Part shown: piece after piece, positions 47,360 to 55,557 of the stretch | Position numbering within the stretch: position 1 is the stretch's first letter | Layout: every line of letters starts with the position of its first letter | Origin: Radicibacter daui | GTDB taxonomy: Bacteria; Pseudomonadota; Alphaproteobacteria; Radicibacterales; Radicibacteraceae | NCBI GenBank assembly: GCA_030657355.1 | Contig: CP131056.1 | Location: 2,314,501-2,378,500, forward strand | Length of the DNA: 64,000 nt | Direction of reading: 5' to 3' | Program-made: the position numbers and the translations under genes | Notes under the pieces: model-generated | Seen by the model: the letters and a program-made list of their open reading frames with translations, nothing else | The model's database searches: none | Told to the model about the DNA's origin: nothing

Positions 47360-47405
47360 AGGAAGTGTGCCATAGCCCTTCCAGCCCAGCAATCGGATTG
47401 GCGCC

Positions 47406-47927
47406 TCAGGCAAGGCCGCCCAGCAACTTTCCCATCAGGCGGTAAAGCTGTTCCTGCTCGTCGGGGCTGAGTGCCGCCAGGATGGTGCGCTCATTCTCCA
47501 CATGGGCCGGCAGCACCTCATCCAGCAAGGCATGCCCCTTCTCCGTCAGTGCCACCAGAAAGGCCCGCCGATCATCCGGATGCGGCTCCCGCCGCACCAG
47601 CCCGGCCTTTTCCATCCGGTCAAGCCGGCTGGTCATGCCGCCTGAGGAGATCATGGCCGCCTCATAGAGCGCCGTCGGGGTCAGCCGGTAAGGCGCGCCG
47701 GAGCGGCGCAGCGTTGCCAGCACGTCAAATTCGCCGCGCTGCAGACCATATCTGGCAAAAAGTGGCACCAGCCGCCCCTGTGAAATCACCTGGGACGCCT
47801 CGTTCAGCCGGCCCAGCACCGCCATGGGAAAGGAGTTGAGCTCCGGCTTTTCCCGCTGCCATTGGCGCCAGGCAAATTCCGCCCGATCCACCGCCTGCCC
47901 GCTGCCGGGTTCCTCTGGTCTGGTCAT
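47406..47927 (-). CDS. MarR-family transcriptional regulator
   Basis: A 173-residue MarR-type winged helix-turn-helix regulator. The DNA-binding region is RYGLQRGEFDVLATLRRSG, then LTPTALYEAAMISSGGMTSR (recognition helix), LDRMEKAGLVRREPHPDDRR (wing) and AFLVALTEKGHALLDEVLP. It is divergent from a DMT exporter gene, and an 18-base palindrome lies between the two starts. It most likely represses that exporter and itself until a phenolic or other ligand binds, as is usual in the family. Confidence 0.92.
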   Translation of the reverse strand: MTRPEEPGSGQAVDRAEFAWRQWQREKPELNSFPMAVLGRLNEASQVISQGRLVPLFARYGLQRGEFDVLATLRRSGAPYRLTPTALYEAAMISSGGMTSRLDRMEKAGLVRREPHPDDRRAFLVALTEKGHALLDEVLPAHVENERTILAALSPDEQEQLYRLMGKLLGGLA

Positions 47928-47939
47928 CTGTGATCCAGT

Positions 47940-47957
47940 TATCTTGACGTTAAGATA
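47940..47957. promoter_or_regulatory. MarR-type operator palindrome
   Basis: TATCTTGACGTTAAGATA is an 18-base inverted repeat with one mismatched pair, and its TATCTTnACGTnAAGATA form resembles sites of MarR-family regulators. It lies 13 bases before the marR-like start and 70 before the exporter start. Confidence 0.8.
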
Positions 47958-48027
47958 CTTAATGGAGAGATTTTATCGCCGATCAGGCAGCAAGCCAACT
48001 GCTGCCGTTTTTGCGGGAGGTTTCACA

Positions 48028-48957
48028 ATGTCCGCCACTGCCTCGTCCCCCACAGCATCGTCTGCCACCGGGCAGCCACTTGTCAGCCAGCAAGGCGGGC
48101 CTGCGGCACTTTTCTGCCTGCTGGCCGTCGGGCTGCTGCTCGGTCTTACCGCCAATCTGGTGAAACTGGCGGTCGGCGCCGGCTGGCAGCCCTTGCCGCT
48201 GCTGTTCTGGTCCACGGCGCTGGCCGGCCTTGTTCTGCTGCTGGCCGCGATGGCAACGGGCCAGCGCCCGGGTTTCAGTGCCCGCCATCTCGCCTACTAT
48301 CTGATCTGCGGTTTTCTCAGCATCGCTGCGCCCAATGCCATCGGCTTCAGCGCCGTGCGGCATGTGGGCGCCGCCTTTGTCGCGCTGTCGCTCGCCTTTC
48401 CGCCACTGCTGACCTATCTGCTCGCCCTGCCCCTCGGGCTGGAGCGGTTCCGGCTGACGCGGGCTATCGGCGTGGTTGCCGGTCTTGGCGGCGCCCTGCT
48501 GCTTGCGCTCTCCAAAGCCGGGGAGCCGAGCGCTCCGCTGTTCTGGATCGCCCTGACGCTGGCGAGCCCGCTGTTTATCGCCGGCGGGAATATCTATCGC
48601 ACCCTGCACTGGCCGGAGGGCGCAACGCCGCTGTCGCTGGCGCCCGGCATGCTGCTGGGCGGCGCACTGCTGCTGGCGCCGTTTTCCTTCGCCAGCGGCG
48701 ACCTTCTGCCCGCGACGGAGGGCGCGGTTTATTTCCTGCCGGCGCAGGTCTTTGTCTTCTCGGCGACCTATGCGCTCTATTTCATTCTGCAGAAACTGGC
48801 GGGGCCGGTTTATCTGAGCCAGATCGGCACCGTCGGTGCACTGGCGGGGGCGGCAATCGCAACCTTTGCTCTCGGTGAAGCGCCGGTGCCGATGATAGTG
48901 CCGGCCGCAATCGCCATCCTGGCTGGGGTCGTGCTGGTTAACCGGCGCCGCCGCTGA
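48028..48957 (+). CDS. EamA/DMT-family exporter
   Basis: A 309-residue membrane protein with about ten helices in two EamA repeats, typical of the drug/metabolite transporter superfamily. The first repeat (LFCLLAVGLLLGLTANLVKL) and the second (LFWIALTLASPLFIAGGNIY, YFLPAQVFVFSATYALYFIL) are clear, and the C-terminus is basic. The first 25 residues are a Ser/Ala-rich cytoplasmic tail. ATG 48028 is chosen because GGGAGG lies seven bases before it; an in-frame ATG at 47962 would put the ribosome site inside the gene. Divergent from and probably controlled by the marR-like gene. Confidence 0.88.
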   Translation: MSATASSPTASSATGQPLVSQQGGPAALFCLLAVGLLLGLTANLVKLAVGAGWQPLPLLFWSTALAGLVLLLAAMATGQRPGFSARHLAYYLICGFLSIAAPNAIGFSAVRHVGAAFVALSLAFPPLLTYLLALPLGLERFRLTRAIGVVAGLGGALLLALSKAGEPSAPLFWIALTLASPLFIAGGNIYRTLHWPEGATPLSLAPGMLLGGALLLAPFSFASGDLLPATEGAVYFLPAQVFVFSATYALYFILQKLAGPVYLSQIGTVGALAGAAIATFALGEAPVPMIVPAAIAILAGVVLVNRRRR

Positions 48958-49074
48958 GCGGGAGCCGGCCAAGCGGCTGGTATTCTTTACAAAACCCGCC
49001 AGATGTGGAAGCTGTCGCCAACTTCCCGCCCCTCGCGGCCCGTCCTGTTGCCGCATCCTTCGGAGAACTGTTCC

Positions 49075-50016
49075 ATGCCCCGCAAGATCATCATCGATAC
49101 CGATCCGGGTCAGGACGATGCGGTTGCCATTCTGCTGGCGCTGGCTAGCCCGGCGGAACTGGAAGTGCTGTCCGTGGTCACGGTGGCCGGCAATGTGCCG
49201 CTTGCCCATACCAGCGTGAATGGCCGCAAGATCGTGGAACTTGCCGGTCGGCCGGATATCCCCGTTTATGCCGGCTGTGAGCGCCCGATGCGCCGCCACC
49301 TGATCACCGCCGAGCATGTGCACGGCAAGACCGGCCTTGATGGTCCGGAATTGCCGGAGCCGACGATCCCGCTGCAGGCGCAGCACGGTGTTGATTATCT
49401 GGTCGACACCATCCGGGCGAGCGAGCCGGGCGAGATCACGCTCTGCACGCTGGGGCCACTCACCAATGTAGCCATGGCCCTCATCAAGGCGCCGGAAATC
49501 GCCCCGAAGATCCGCGAGATCGTGATGATGGGCGGTGCCTATTTCGAGGTCGGCAACATCACGCCGGCAGCGGAATTCAATACCTATGTCGATGCCGAAG
49601 CCGCCGATGTAGTGCTGCGCTCCGGCGTGCCCGTCACGATGGCGCCGCTGGATGTGACGCACCGCGCGCTCTGCAACGACATCCGGCTGGAGCGCATCCG
49701 TGCGCTGGGGAACAAGGCCGGTAATGCGGTGGCGGCCATGCTCGGCTTTTCCGAGCGCTTCGACCTCAAGAAATATGGCTGGGACGGCGCGCCGCTGCAC
49801 GATCCCTGCGTGATCGCCTGGCTGCTGTGGCCGGAAATTTTCGTCCATCGCAAGATCAATGTGACGATGGAAATCTCCAGCCCGCTCACCTACGGCATGA
49901 CTGTTGCCGACTGGTGGCATGTCACCGATCGACCCCATAACGTGACCTTCCTGCGCGATCTCGACAGCGATCTTTTCTACGAACGTCTGACGGCACGTCT
50001 TGCAACCCTGCCCTGA
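49075..50016 (+). CDS. Nucleoside hydrolase (canonical IunH/Rih type)
   Basis: A 313-residue nucleoside N-ribohydrolase. The calcium-binding DTDPGQDDAVAILLA is at residues 8-22, VTVAGNVPL follows, HVHGKTGLDGPEL supplies one active-site histidine, MMGGAYFEVGNITPAAEFNT the loop, and LHDPCVIAWLL the C-terminal His-Asp pair. All catalytic features are present, unlike the paralogue at 44579. ATG 49075 has GGAG eleven bases upstream. It lies between the DMT exporter and the LysR gene and has no LacI-type operator in front, so it may serve a different nucleoside. Confidence 0.93.
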   Translation: MPRKIIIDTDPGQDDAVAILLALASPAELEVLSVVTVAGNVPLAHTSVNGRKIVELAGRPDIPVYAGCERPMRRHLITAEHVHGKTGLDGPELPEPTIPLQAQHGVDYLVDTIRASEPGEITLCTLGPLTNVAMALIKAPEIAPKIREIVMMGGAYFEVGNITPAAEFNTYVDAEAADVVLRSGVPVTMAPLDVTHRALCNDIRLERIRALGNKAGNAVAAMLGFSERFDLKKYGWDGAPLHDPCVIAWLLWPEIFVHRKINVTMEISSPLTYGMTVADWWHVTDRPHNVTFLRDLDSDLFYERLTARLATLP

Positions 50017-50072
50017 GGCGCCTGCCATGATATGTAAGGGCTGTGACTTCCCGCAGAAGGAGCTGCCCCACC

Positions 50073-50996
50073 ATGTCGGCACTTGATGAAATCCAGGTTT
50101 TCCTGCGGGTGGTCGAGCGCGGCAGCTTTACCGGGGCTGCCAACCAGCTCGGCCTGCCGCTGACTTCCGTCAGCCGCAAGATCAAGAGCCTTGAAGAACG
50201 GCTGGGGGTGCAGCTTCTGCACCGCACGACCCGGCGCGTTACCGTAACCGAAGCCGGCCGGGCCTATTACGAACGCTGCGTCGATGCGGTCGAGGCCATC
50301 GAACAGGCCGAGGCCTCGGTCAAGGCGCTGACGCGCGAGCCGGAGGGGCGGCTGCGCATTCTTGCCCCCTACTCCTTCGCCACGCTGGTGCTGGACAGTG
50401 CGCTTGCCCAGTTCCGCCTCCGCTACCCATCCGTGCGGCTCTCCATCACGCTCGACAACTCCATGCGCGATCTGGTGGAAGGCGGTTTCGACATCGCCGT
50501 GCGCCACGGGCCGCTGCCGGAATCGAGCTATATGGTCCGCCACCTTGGCGGCAGCAGCTACAATTTCGTGGCCTCCCCGGCCTATCTCGACCGGGTTGGC
50601 ACACCGACGCACCCGCGCGATCTGCTGGACCATGAACTCATCGCCGTGCAGCCGGACAGCGACCATGTCACCTGGAACATCACCGGTCCGGACGGCTCGA
50701 CCGAACTCAGGTTCCAGCCCGCACTGACGGTGAATGACCAGATTTTTGCCGTGCGCTATGCCGTGAGCGGCGGCGGCATCGCCCTGCTTTCTCGCGGGCT
50801 GGTGCGCAAGCGCGTCGCCGACGGCGATCTGCGCATGATTTTGCCCGGCTGGCGCCGGCAGGAAGATCTCGACCTTTATGCCCTGTTCCCGCGCCGGGCG
50901 ACGCTCGATCTCAAGACCCGGGCCTTTCTCGATTTCCTTGTCGAGCGTGTTGGACGCTGGTTTGCCCAGGCCGAACAGCTCGGGGCGGCCGAGTAA
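50073..50996 (+). CDS. LysR-family regulator, probably AaeR-like
   Basis: A 307-residue LysR regulator. The helix-turn-helix (VFLRVVERGSFTGAANQLGL, LTSVSRKIKSLEERLGVQLL) is followed by an effector domain (RLRILAPYSFATLVLDSALA, VEGGFDIAVRHGPLPESSYM). GAAGGAG precedes ATG 50073. It lies immediately upstream of, and in the same direction as, the FUSC-DUF1656-HlyD genes, so it probably activates this aromatic-acid efflux system. In E. coli the aaeR gene is divergent; here it is in line. Ligand unknown, perhaps an aromatic carboxylate. Confidence 0.88.
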   Translation: MSALDEIQVFLRVVERGSFTGAANQLGLPLTSVSRKIKSLEERLGVQLLHRTTRRVTVTEAGRAYYERCVDAVEAIEQAEASVKALTREPEGRLRILAPYSFATLVLDSALAQFRLRYPSVRLSITLDNSMRDLVEGGFDIAVRHGPLPESSYMVRHLGGSSYNFVASPAYLDRVGTPTHPRDLLDHELIAVQPDSDHVTWNITGPDGSTELRFQPALTVNDQIFAVRYAVSGGGIALLSRGLVRKRVADGDLRMILPGWRRQEDLDLYALFPRRATLDLKTRAFLDFLVERVGRWFAQAEQLGAAE

Positions 50997-51145
50997 GAGG
51001 TAATATCCCGGATATGTACATTATGTATGGTGTTTAAGGTGGATTATCCCGCGGTGCGTTAAGTGTAGTATCGCCGCCCGCCATGAAGGGCTGCGAGCAC
51101 CCGGTTAGGTACTTGCCGTTCCGTCTGGCTGATCTAGCTGAGCAC

Positions 51146-53254
51146 ATGATGAGCGACGCCACTTTAGAGGCCTTGGACAAACCCGGGATCGGAACCCGCA
51201 TCGGCGCTGCCATCCAGCGGATCGAAACCCTGCCCTTCGCCTGGCTGTTCGCCCCGAAGACGCTCAGCCTGCGGTTTGTGCTGGCGACACTCTCGGCCGG
51301 CCTCGGTGCGCTCTACATCGCCTTCCTGCTCGATTTCAACCAGCCGCACTGGGCGATCATGACGGTCTTCATCGTCGCGAGCCCCCTGCCCGGTCAGGTT
51401 TTCGAAAAAGGCCTCTTTCGTTTCGCCGGTACCGTGGTGGGTGCCAGCATGGCGGTGGTGTTGATCGGCGCCTTTGACCAGATGCCGGAACTGCTGCTGT
51501 TCAGCCTTGCCTGCTGGCTGGCGCTGTGTACCGGCTTTTCCACGCTGCTCAGGGGCTTTCGCGCCTATGGCGCCGTGCTGGCGGGTTATACCTGCGCCAT
51601 CATCACCCTGGCCGCCGCCGCTGCGCCGTCGCAGGTCTTTACCCTTGCCGTCTATCGCGCGTCGGAAATCAGTCTTGGGGTTGCCTCAATGGCTGTTGCC
51701 TCCATCCTGTTTCTGCCGGGTTCGGCCCGCGGCGCGGTTGAGCAGCGGCTGACCGGCGCCCTGATGGCGGCGGTGCGTGCGCTGAGCGAGCTGCTGCATG
51801 GCCGCGAGGGCGAACCGCCGGCAAGGCTGGTGGGCGAACTCGGCACCATCCGCGCCATGGTGGATACCGCCCGCAGCGAGGACGGGCGCTTCCGCCGGCT
51901 GGAAGCCATGCTGCGTGCCACCATCAACGGCATCTTCGCCCTCAAGGTCGCAAGCCAGGGCCTGCGCCTCGCCGCGCTTTCGCGGGAATGGCAGATTGAC
52001 AGCATGGTCTCCGGCTGCCGCGCGCTTCTGGAGGTGCGTACCTTCCTGGGCACCCTGCCGGCCTCCCCGTCGCCCGAAACCTCCCGCACGCTGCTGCGGC
52101 CGCAGATATCGGCGCTGATGCGCGCGCTCGACGATGTTGTGGAGAACACGAACGTCAAGAACCATGCGGCCGTGCAGCTTGCCATGCTGTGCCAGCGCTG
52201 CCGCCTGACGCTGGTTCACCTCGAAGCCGCCTTGCTGGGGCTTGAGGCGATGGCGACCGGCCGCAGCGTGGAGATATCTCAGCGGCGCCAGGCGCTGAAG
52301 GTGCATCTCGACTGGCGGCAGGCGGCAACCAACGCCCTGCGTACCTTTATTGCGGTTGGCGTCGCTTCCGCCTTCTGGATCGGATCGGCGTGGAATTCCG
52401 GCGCCGGCATGCTGACGATCACCGCCGTGATCTGCAGCCTGTTTGCCACCACAGACCGGCCGCATCTGGCCGCCCTCGGTTTCCTCAAGGCACTTGCGGT
52501 CGGCGGTGCGTTGGCGGTGCTTTACAAGGCCGCGATCTTTCCGGCGATCAACGGCTTTCCGTTGTTGGCACTGACGCTGGCGCCGGCGTTAGCCTGGTCT
52601 TCCCTCGGGGCCGCAGGCGGGCCCAACCCGGGCGGCGCCGGTGCCACCGGCATGCTGTTCCTCTCGATGCTGGTGCCGGCCAACACATTTACCTTCGATG
52701 CCGTCTCCACCTTTCAGGACATCGGGTCGACCGCCGCCGGCGTGGTTTTTTCGGCTGTCGCCTTCCTCGTCGTCCTGCCCAAGAACCTGCCGCGCATGGC
52801 GCATGAACAGATGGCGGCGGTGCGCGCCGACGCCCTGCGGCAGCTGCGCATCGGCACCTTTGCAGAAATATCCAGTTTCGGCACCCGCAGCTTTGACCGT
52901 CTTGCCCGTGCCCTGCAGCTTGGGGCGCCGGTGCCGCTTCTCCTGGGGGCCATGAGTGCTGTTGCTGCCGGCGTCGAGGCCGGGCGCCTGCGCGAGCTTG
53001 AGCTTTCACCCGCAGTGCGCCTTGCCATCGATGAAGCGCTCGAGCGGCTCAACATCGCCGTGCGCAGCCCGACGCTGACGCCGGAAGGCCAGCAGGCGGA
53101 GCTGGCCGGCGCCATCGAACCCGCCATGCACACAATCGTGGCGGCGCTCGCCGAAACACCGGGCGCCGAGCAGCGCCAGCTCTGGCAGGGGCTGGTCTCG
53201 CTCGACACGCTGCGCCTGGCATCCGAACGACTGAACAGGATTGATAACAAATGA
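51146..53254 (+). CDS. FUSC-family aromatic-acid exporter, AaeB-like
   Basis: A 702-residue inner-membrane protein of the FUSC/AaeB family that exports hydroxylated aromatic acids. It has two homologous membrane blocks. The first is at about residues 40-185 (LRFVLATLSAGLGALYIAFL, HWAIMTVFIVASPLPGQVF), then a soluble region of about 240 residues, then the second block (NALRTFIAVGVASAFWIGSA, MLTITAVICSLFATTDRPHL). A C-terminal soluble part ends the protein. ATG 51146/51149 is chosen; an in-frame start at 51083 is possible. It is followed by the DUF1656 and adaptor genes. Confidence 0.9.
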   Translation: MMSDATLEALDKPGIGTRIGAAIQRIETLPFAWLFAPKTLSLRFVLATLSAGLGALYIAFLLDFNQPHWAIMTVFIVASPLPGQVFEKGLFRFAGTVVGASMAVVLIGAFDQMPELLLFSLACWLALCTGFSTLLRGFRAYGAVLAGYTCAIITLAAAAAPSQVFTLAVYRASEISLGVASMAVASILFLPGSARGAVEQRLTGALMAAVRALSELLHGREGEPPARLVGELGTIRAMVDTARSEDGRFRRLEAMLRATINGIFALKVASQGLRLAALSREWQIDSMVSGCRALLEVRTFLGTLPASPSPETSRTLLRPQISALMRALDDVVENTNVKNHAAVQLAMLCQRCRLTLVHLEAALLGLEAMATGRSVEISQRRQALKVHLDWRQAATNALRTFIAVGVASAFWIGSAWNSGAGMLTITAVICSLFATTDRPHLAALGFLKALAVGGALAVLYKAAIFPAINGFPLLALTLAPALAWSSLGAAGGPNPGGAGATGMLFLSMLVPANTFTFDAVSTFQDIGSTAAGVVFSAVAFLVVLPKNLPRMAHEQMAAVRADALRQLRIGTFAEISSFGTRSFDRLARALQLGAPVPLLLGAMSAVAAGVEAGRLRELELSPAVRLAIDEALERLNIAVRSPTLTPEGQQAELAGAIEPAMHTIVAALAETPGAEQRQLWQGLVSLDTLRLASERLNRIDNK

Positions 53255-53356
53255 CCCTGCCGGACCGGCCCGGCACCCGCCTGAAGAAGGTTGCACCTGC
53301 CCGTCCGGCTTGCCGGGGCCTCGCGGCATCCGCCGCGGCGCCTTATGGAGACTGAA

Positions 53357-53572
53357 ATGATCGATGACGTGATTGTCGGCGGAGTCTTTCTTGCCCCGAT
53401 CCTGCGTTACATAGTGCTGGCGATTGTTGCGGTATTCGTCGTGAGACCGCTGCTGGCGCTGACAAGGCTGGACAGGCTCATCTGGAACAAGCCGCTTTTT
53501 GAGCTTGGTCTTTTTGGGCTTTTTCTCTCACTCTTTTACTTCAACAGCGACCGGCTGGCGGCCCTGATCTGA
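53357..53572 (+). CDS. DUF1656 small membrane protein, AaeX-like
   Basis: A 71-residue protein with two membrane helices (APILRYIVLAIVAVFVVRPL and LFELGLFGLFLSLFYF) around a short basic loop, typical of the DUF1656/AaeX family that accompanies AaeA and AaeB. ATG 53357 has GGAG six bases upstream. It lies 102 bases after the FUSC gene and two bases before the adaptor gene. Its function in the pump is not known. Confidence 0.85.
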   Translation: MIDDVIVGGVFLAPILRYIVLAIVAVFVVRPLLALTRLDRLIWNKPLFELGLFGLFLSLFYFNSDRLAALI

Positions 53573-53573
53573 A

Positions 53574-54509
53574 ATGGCAGCTCTCTCAACCTTGCTTCGT
53601 ATGGCCCTCACGCTGATCGTGGTGGCTGCCGCCCTGCTTTTTGGCGCCGCCTTGTGGCAGAGCTATCGCTATGACCCCTGGACGCGCGATGGCCGTGTGC
53701 GGGCGGAAGTGGTGCGCATCGCCCCGCAGGTCGCTGGCCCCGTCCAGACCCTGGACGTGCTGGATAACCAGTTCGTTCACAAGGGCGATGTGCTGTTCAC
53801 CATCGATCCGGCCCGCTACGACCTGGCGGTCGCTTCGGCGCAGGCTTCGCTGGAGACGGCGCAGCATGATTTCGCCATCAAGACCGCCCAGTCGCGCCGG
53901 CGCGAGAAGTTGAGCGATCTCGCTGCTTCCAGCGAGGACAAGCAGGTCTATGCCGCCCAGGCGGCAATGGCCGGCTCCGCCGTGGCGGAGGCGCAGGCCG
54001 CGCTCGATCTCGCCAAGCTCAACCTCTCCTATACGACTGTTCGCTCGCCGGTGAATGGCTATGTCACCAACCTCAAACTAAGGGCGGGCGACTATGCGTC
54101 AGCCGGTGCCAACATTGTGTCGCTGGTGGACAGTGACAGCTTCTGGATCGTCGGTTATTTCGAGGAAACCAAGCTGCCACTGATCGAGACCGGCATGCCG
54201 GCGACGGTCAAGCTGATGGGCGTGTCGAAGCCCCTCACCGCGCATGTCGACAGTATTGCGCGCGGCATTACCGACGATAACGGCACCACCGGCGATGCCG
54301 GCCTCGCCAGCATCAACCCCACCTTCACCTGGGTGCGTCTGGCACAGCGCATTCCGGTGCGCCTTGCCATCGATAACGTGCCGGCGGATGTGGTGATCGC
54401 GGCCGGCCAGAGCTGCACCATCGAAGTCGGCGATGAGCGTCCGACGCTCAAGCAGCGTATCGACCGCATTCTCGGCTCGGTAGCGGGCCGGGTCGAAAAG
54501 GAAATCTGA
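53574..54509 (+). CDS. HlyD-family periplasmic adaptor, AaeA-like
   Basis: A 311-residue membrane-fusion protein linking the AaeB-like pump to an outer-membrane exit. The N-terminal helix is MALTLIVVAAALLFGAALWQ. The barrel/lipoyl half PQVAGPVQTLDVLDNQFVHK leads into a helical hairpin (VASAQASLETAQHDFAIKTA) and SYTTVRSPVNGYVTNLKLRA, the signature of the lipoyl domain. It ends EKEI. It is the last gene of the aaeR-like operon, which ends at a terminator. Confidence 0.9.
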   Translation: MAALSTLLRMALTLIVVAAALLFGAALWQSYRYDPWTRDGRVRAEVVRIAPQVAGPVQTLDVLDNQFVHKGDVLFTIDPARYDLAVASAQASLETAQHDFAIKTAQSRRREKLSDLAASSEDKQVYAAQAAMAGSAVAEAQAALDLAKLNLSYTTVRSPVNGYVTNLKLRAGDYASAGANIVSLVDSDSFWIVGYFEETKLPLIETGMPATVKLMGVSKPLTAHVDSIARGITDDNGTTGDAGLASINPTFTWVRLAQRIPVRLAIDNVPADVVIAAGQSCTIEVGDERPTLKQRIDRILGSVAGRVEKEI

Positions 54510-54515
54510 AATAAC

Positions 54516-54539
54516 AAGGCCGGCTTCAATGCCGGCCTT
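54516..54539. terminator. Terminator between the adaptor and trhO genes
   Basis: AAGGCCGGC and GCCGGCCTT form a nine-base-pair stem around TTCAAT, between two convergent genes. It lacks a long T tract on either side but is well placed for both. Confidence 0.75.
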
Positions 54540-54554
54540 CCTGTTTCTTCCGGC

Positions 54555-55472
54555 CTATTCGCCGCGTGGCCCCAGATGGCGGCCGCCGCGCTTCTCGGCA
54601 AGCTGCGTTTGCCGCCAGCGTTCACGCGCCGATGCCTTCTGCCGCTCGGTCAGCGTGTCCGCGCAGCGCGGGCAGCACACGCCTTCCTCAAAATCCGGCG
54701 CGCTGCGAATTTCGCCGGTGATCGGGCGGCGGCAGCCGGCGCACAGCTCGGTATATTCGGCCACCAGCCCGTGGCCGATGCTGACCCGCTCGTCAAAAAC
54801 GAAGCAGCCGCCCTGCCACAGGCTTTCCTGCTCCGGAACCTTCTCCAGATAATTCAGGATCCCGCCCTTGAGGTGGTAAACCTCGTCGAAGCCGGCGCCG
54901 AGCATGAAGGAGCTGGCCTTCTCGCAGCGAATGCCGCCGGTGCAGAACATGGCGACCTTGCGGTGCCTTGCCGGGTCCAGTTCCCGCCGCACATAATCCG
55001 GAAATTCGCTGAAGGAGGTCGTCGCCGGGTTGATGGCGTCCTTGAAGCTGCCGAGCTCGACTTCAAAATCATTGCGCGTATCGATGACGATCACGTCCGG
55101 ATCGCTGATCAGCGCATTCCAGTCTTCCGGCTCGACATAGGTGCCGACACGCGCCGTGGGGTCGACGCTGCGGTCGCCGATGGTCACGATCTCGGCCTTG
55201 AGGCGAACCTTGAGGCGCAGGAACGGCATCTCTTCGGCATGGGAGTATTTACGCTCGATGGTGCCAACGCCGGTGAGCTGCTCCAGCCCGGCCAGCAGCG
55301 GCCCGATATTTCCGGCCGGCGCCGCCAGGGTGCCGTTGAGCCCCTCTTCCGCCAGCAGCAGCGTGCCGCGCGCCCCAAGCTTGTGGCACAGCGCTTCAGC
55401 CGGTTCGCGCAGCCCGGCAAAGTCCGGCAGCCGGGCGAATTTATAGAAAGCGGCAATCTCGACGGCGGGCAT
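54555..55472 (-). CDS. trhO: tRNA uridine 5-hydroxylase TrhO (YceA, rhodanese family)
   Basis: A 305-residue protein of the TrhO/YceA family, which uses O2 to hydroxylate U34 of certain tRNAs. An N-terminal acylphosphatase-like domain (EIAAFYKFARLPDFAGLREP) is followed by a rhodanese domain (IVIDTRNDFEVELGSFKDAI) with the active-site loop MFCTGGIRCEKAS; Cys177 and Cys183 are the key residues. A C-terminal region holds two Cys pairs (CAGC and CCPRC), a possible zinc site. Between the AaeA-like gene and the MFS gene. Confidence 0.93.
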   Translation of the reverse strand: MPAVEIAAFYKFARLPDFAGLREPAEALCHKLGARGTLLLAEEGLNGTLAAPAGNIGPLLAGLEQLTGVGTIERKYSHAEEMPFLRLKVRLKAEIVTIGDRSVDPTARVGTYVEPEDWNALISDPDVIVIDTRNDFEVELGSFKDAINPATTSFSEFPDYVRRELDPARHRKVAMFCTGGIRCEKASSFMLGAGFDEVYHLKGGILNYLEKVPEQESLWQGGCFVFDERVSIGHGLVAEYTELCAGCRRPITGEIRSAPDFEEGVCCPRCADTLTERQKASARERWRQTQLAEKRGGRHLGPRGE

Positions 55473-55495
55473 CGCGCGGGTAACCTGTCGTGGGC

Positions 55496-55538
55496 AAAAA
55501 TCAGGGACTGGCGGCGTTATAGTCCGCCAGTCCCTGAT
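55496..55538 (-). terminator. Strong terminator of the MFS exporter gene
   Basis: ATCAGGGACTGGCGG pairs with CCGCCAGTCCCTGAT across a nine-base loop, a perfect 15-base-pair stem, followed on the minus strand by a T run (plus-strand AAAAA at 55496-55500). It lies 19 bases after the MFS stop. Confidence 0.92.
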
Positions 55539-55557
55539 CCGCCAATGGCGCCGCTCA

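Noticed and set aside
47983-50082. A 699-codon minus-strand frame across the DMT exporter and nucleoside hydrolase
   Set aside because: Chance frame opposite two recognisable genes.
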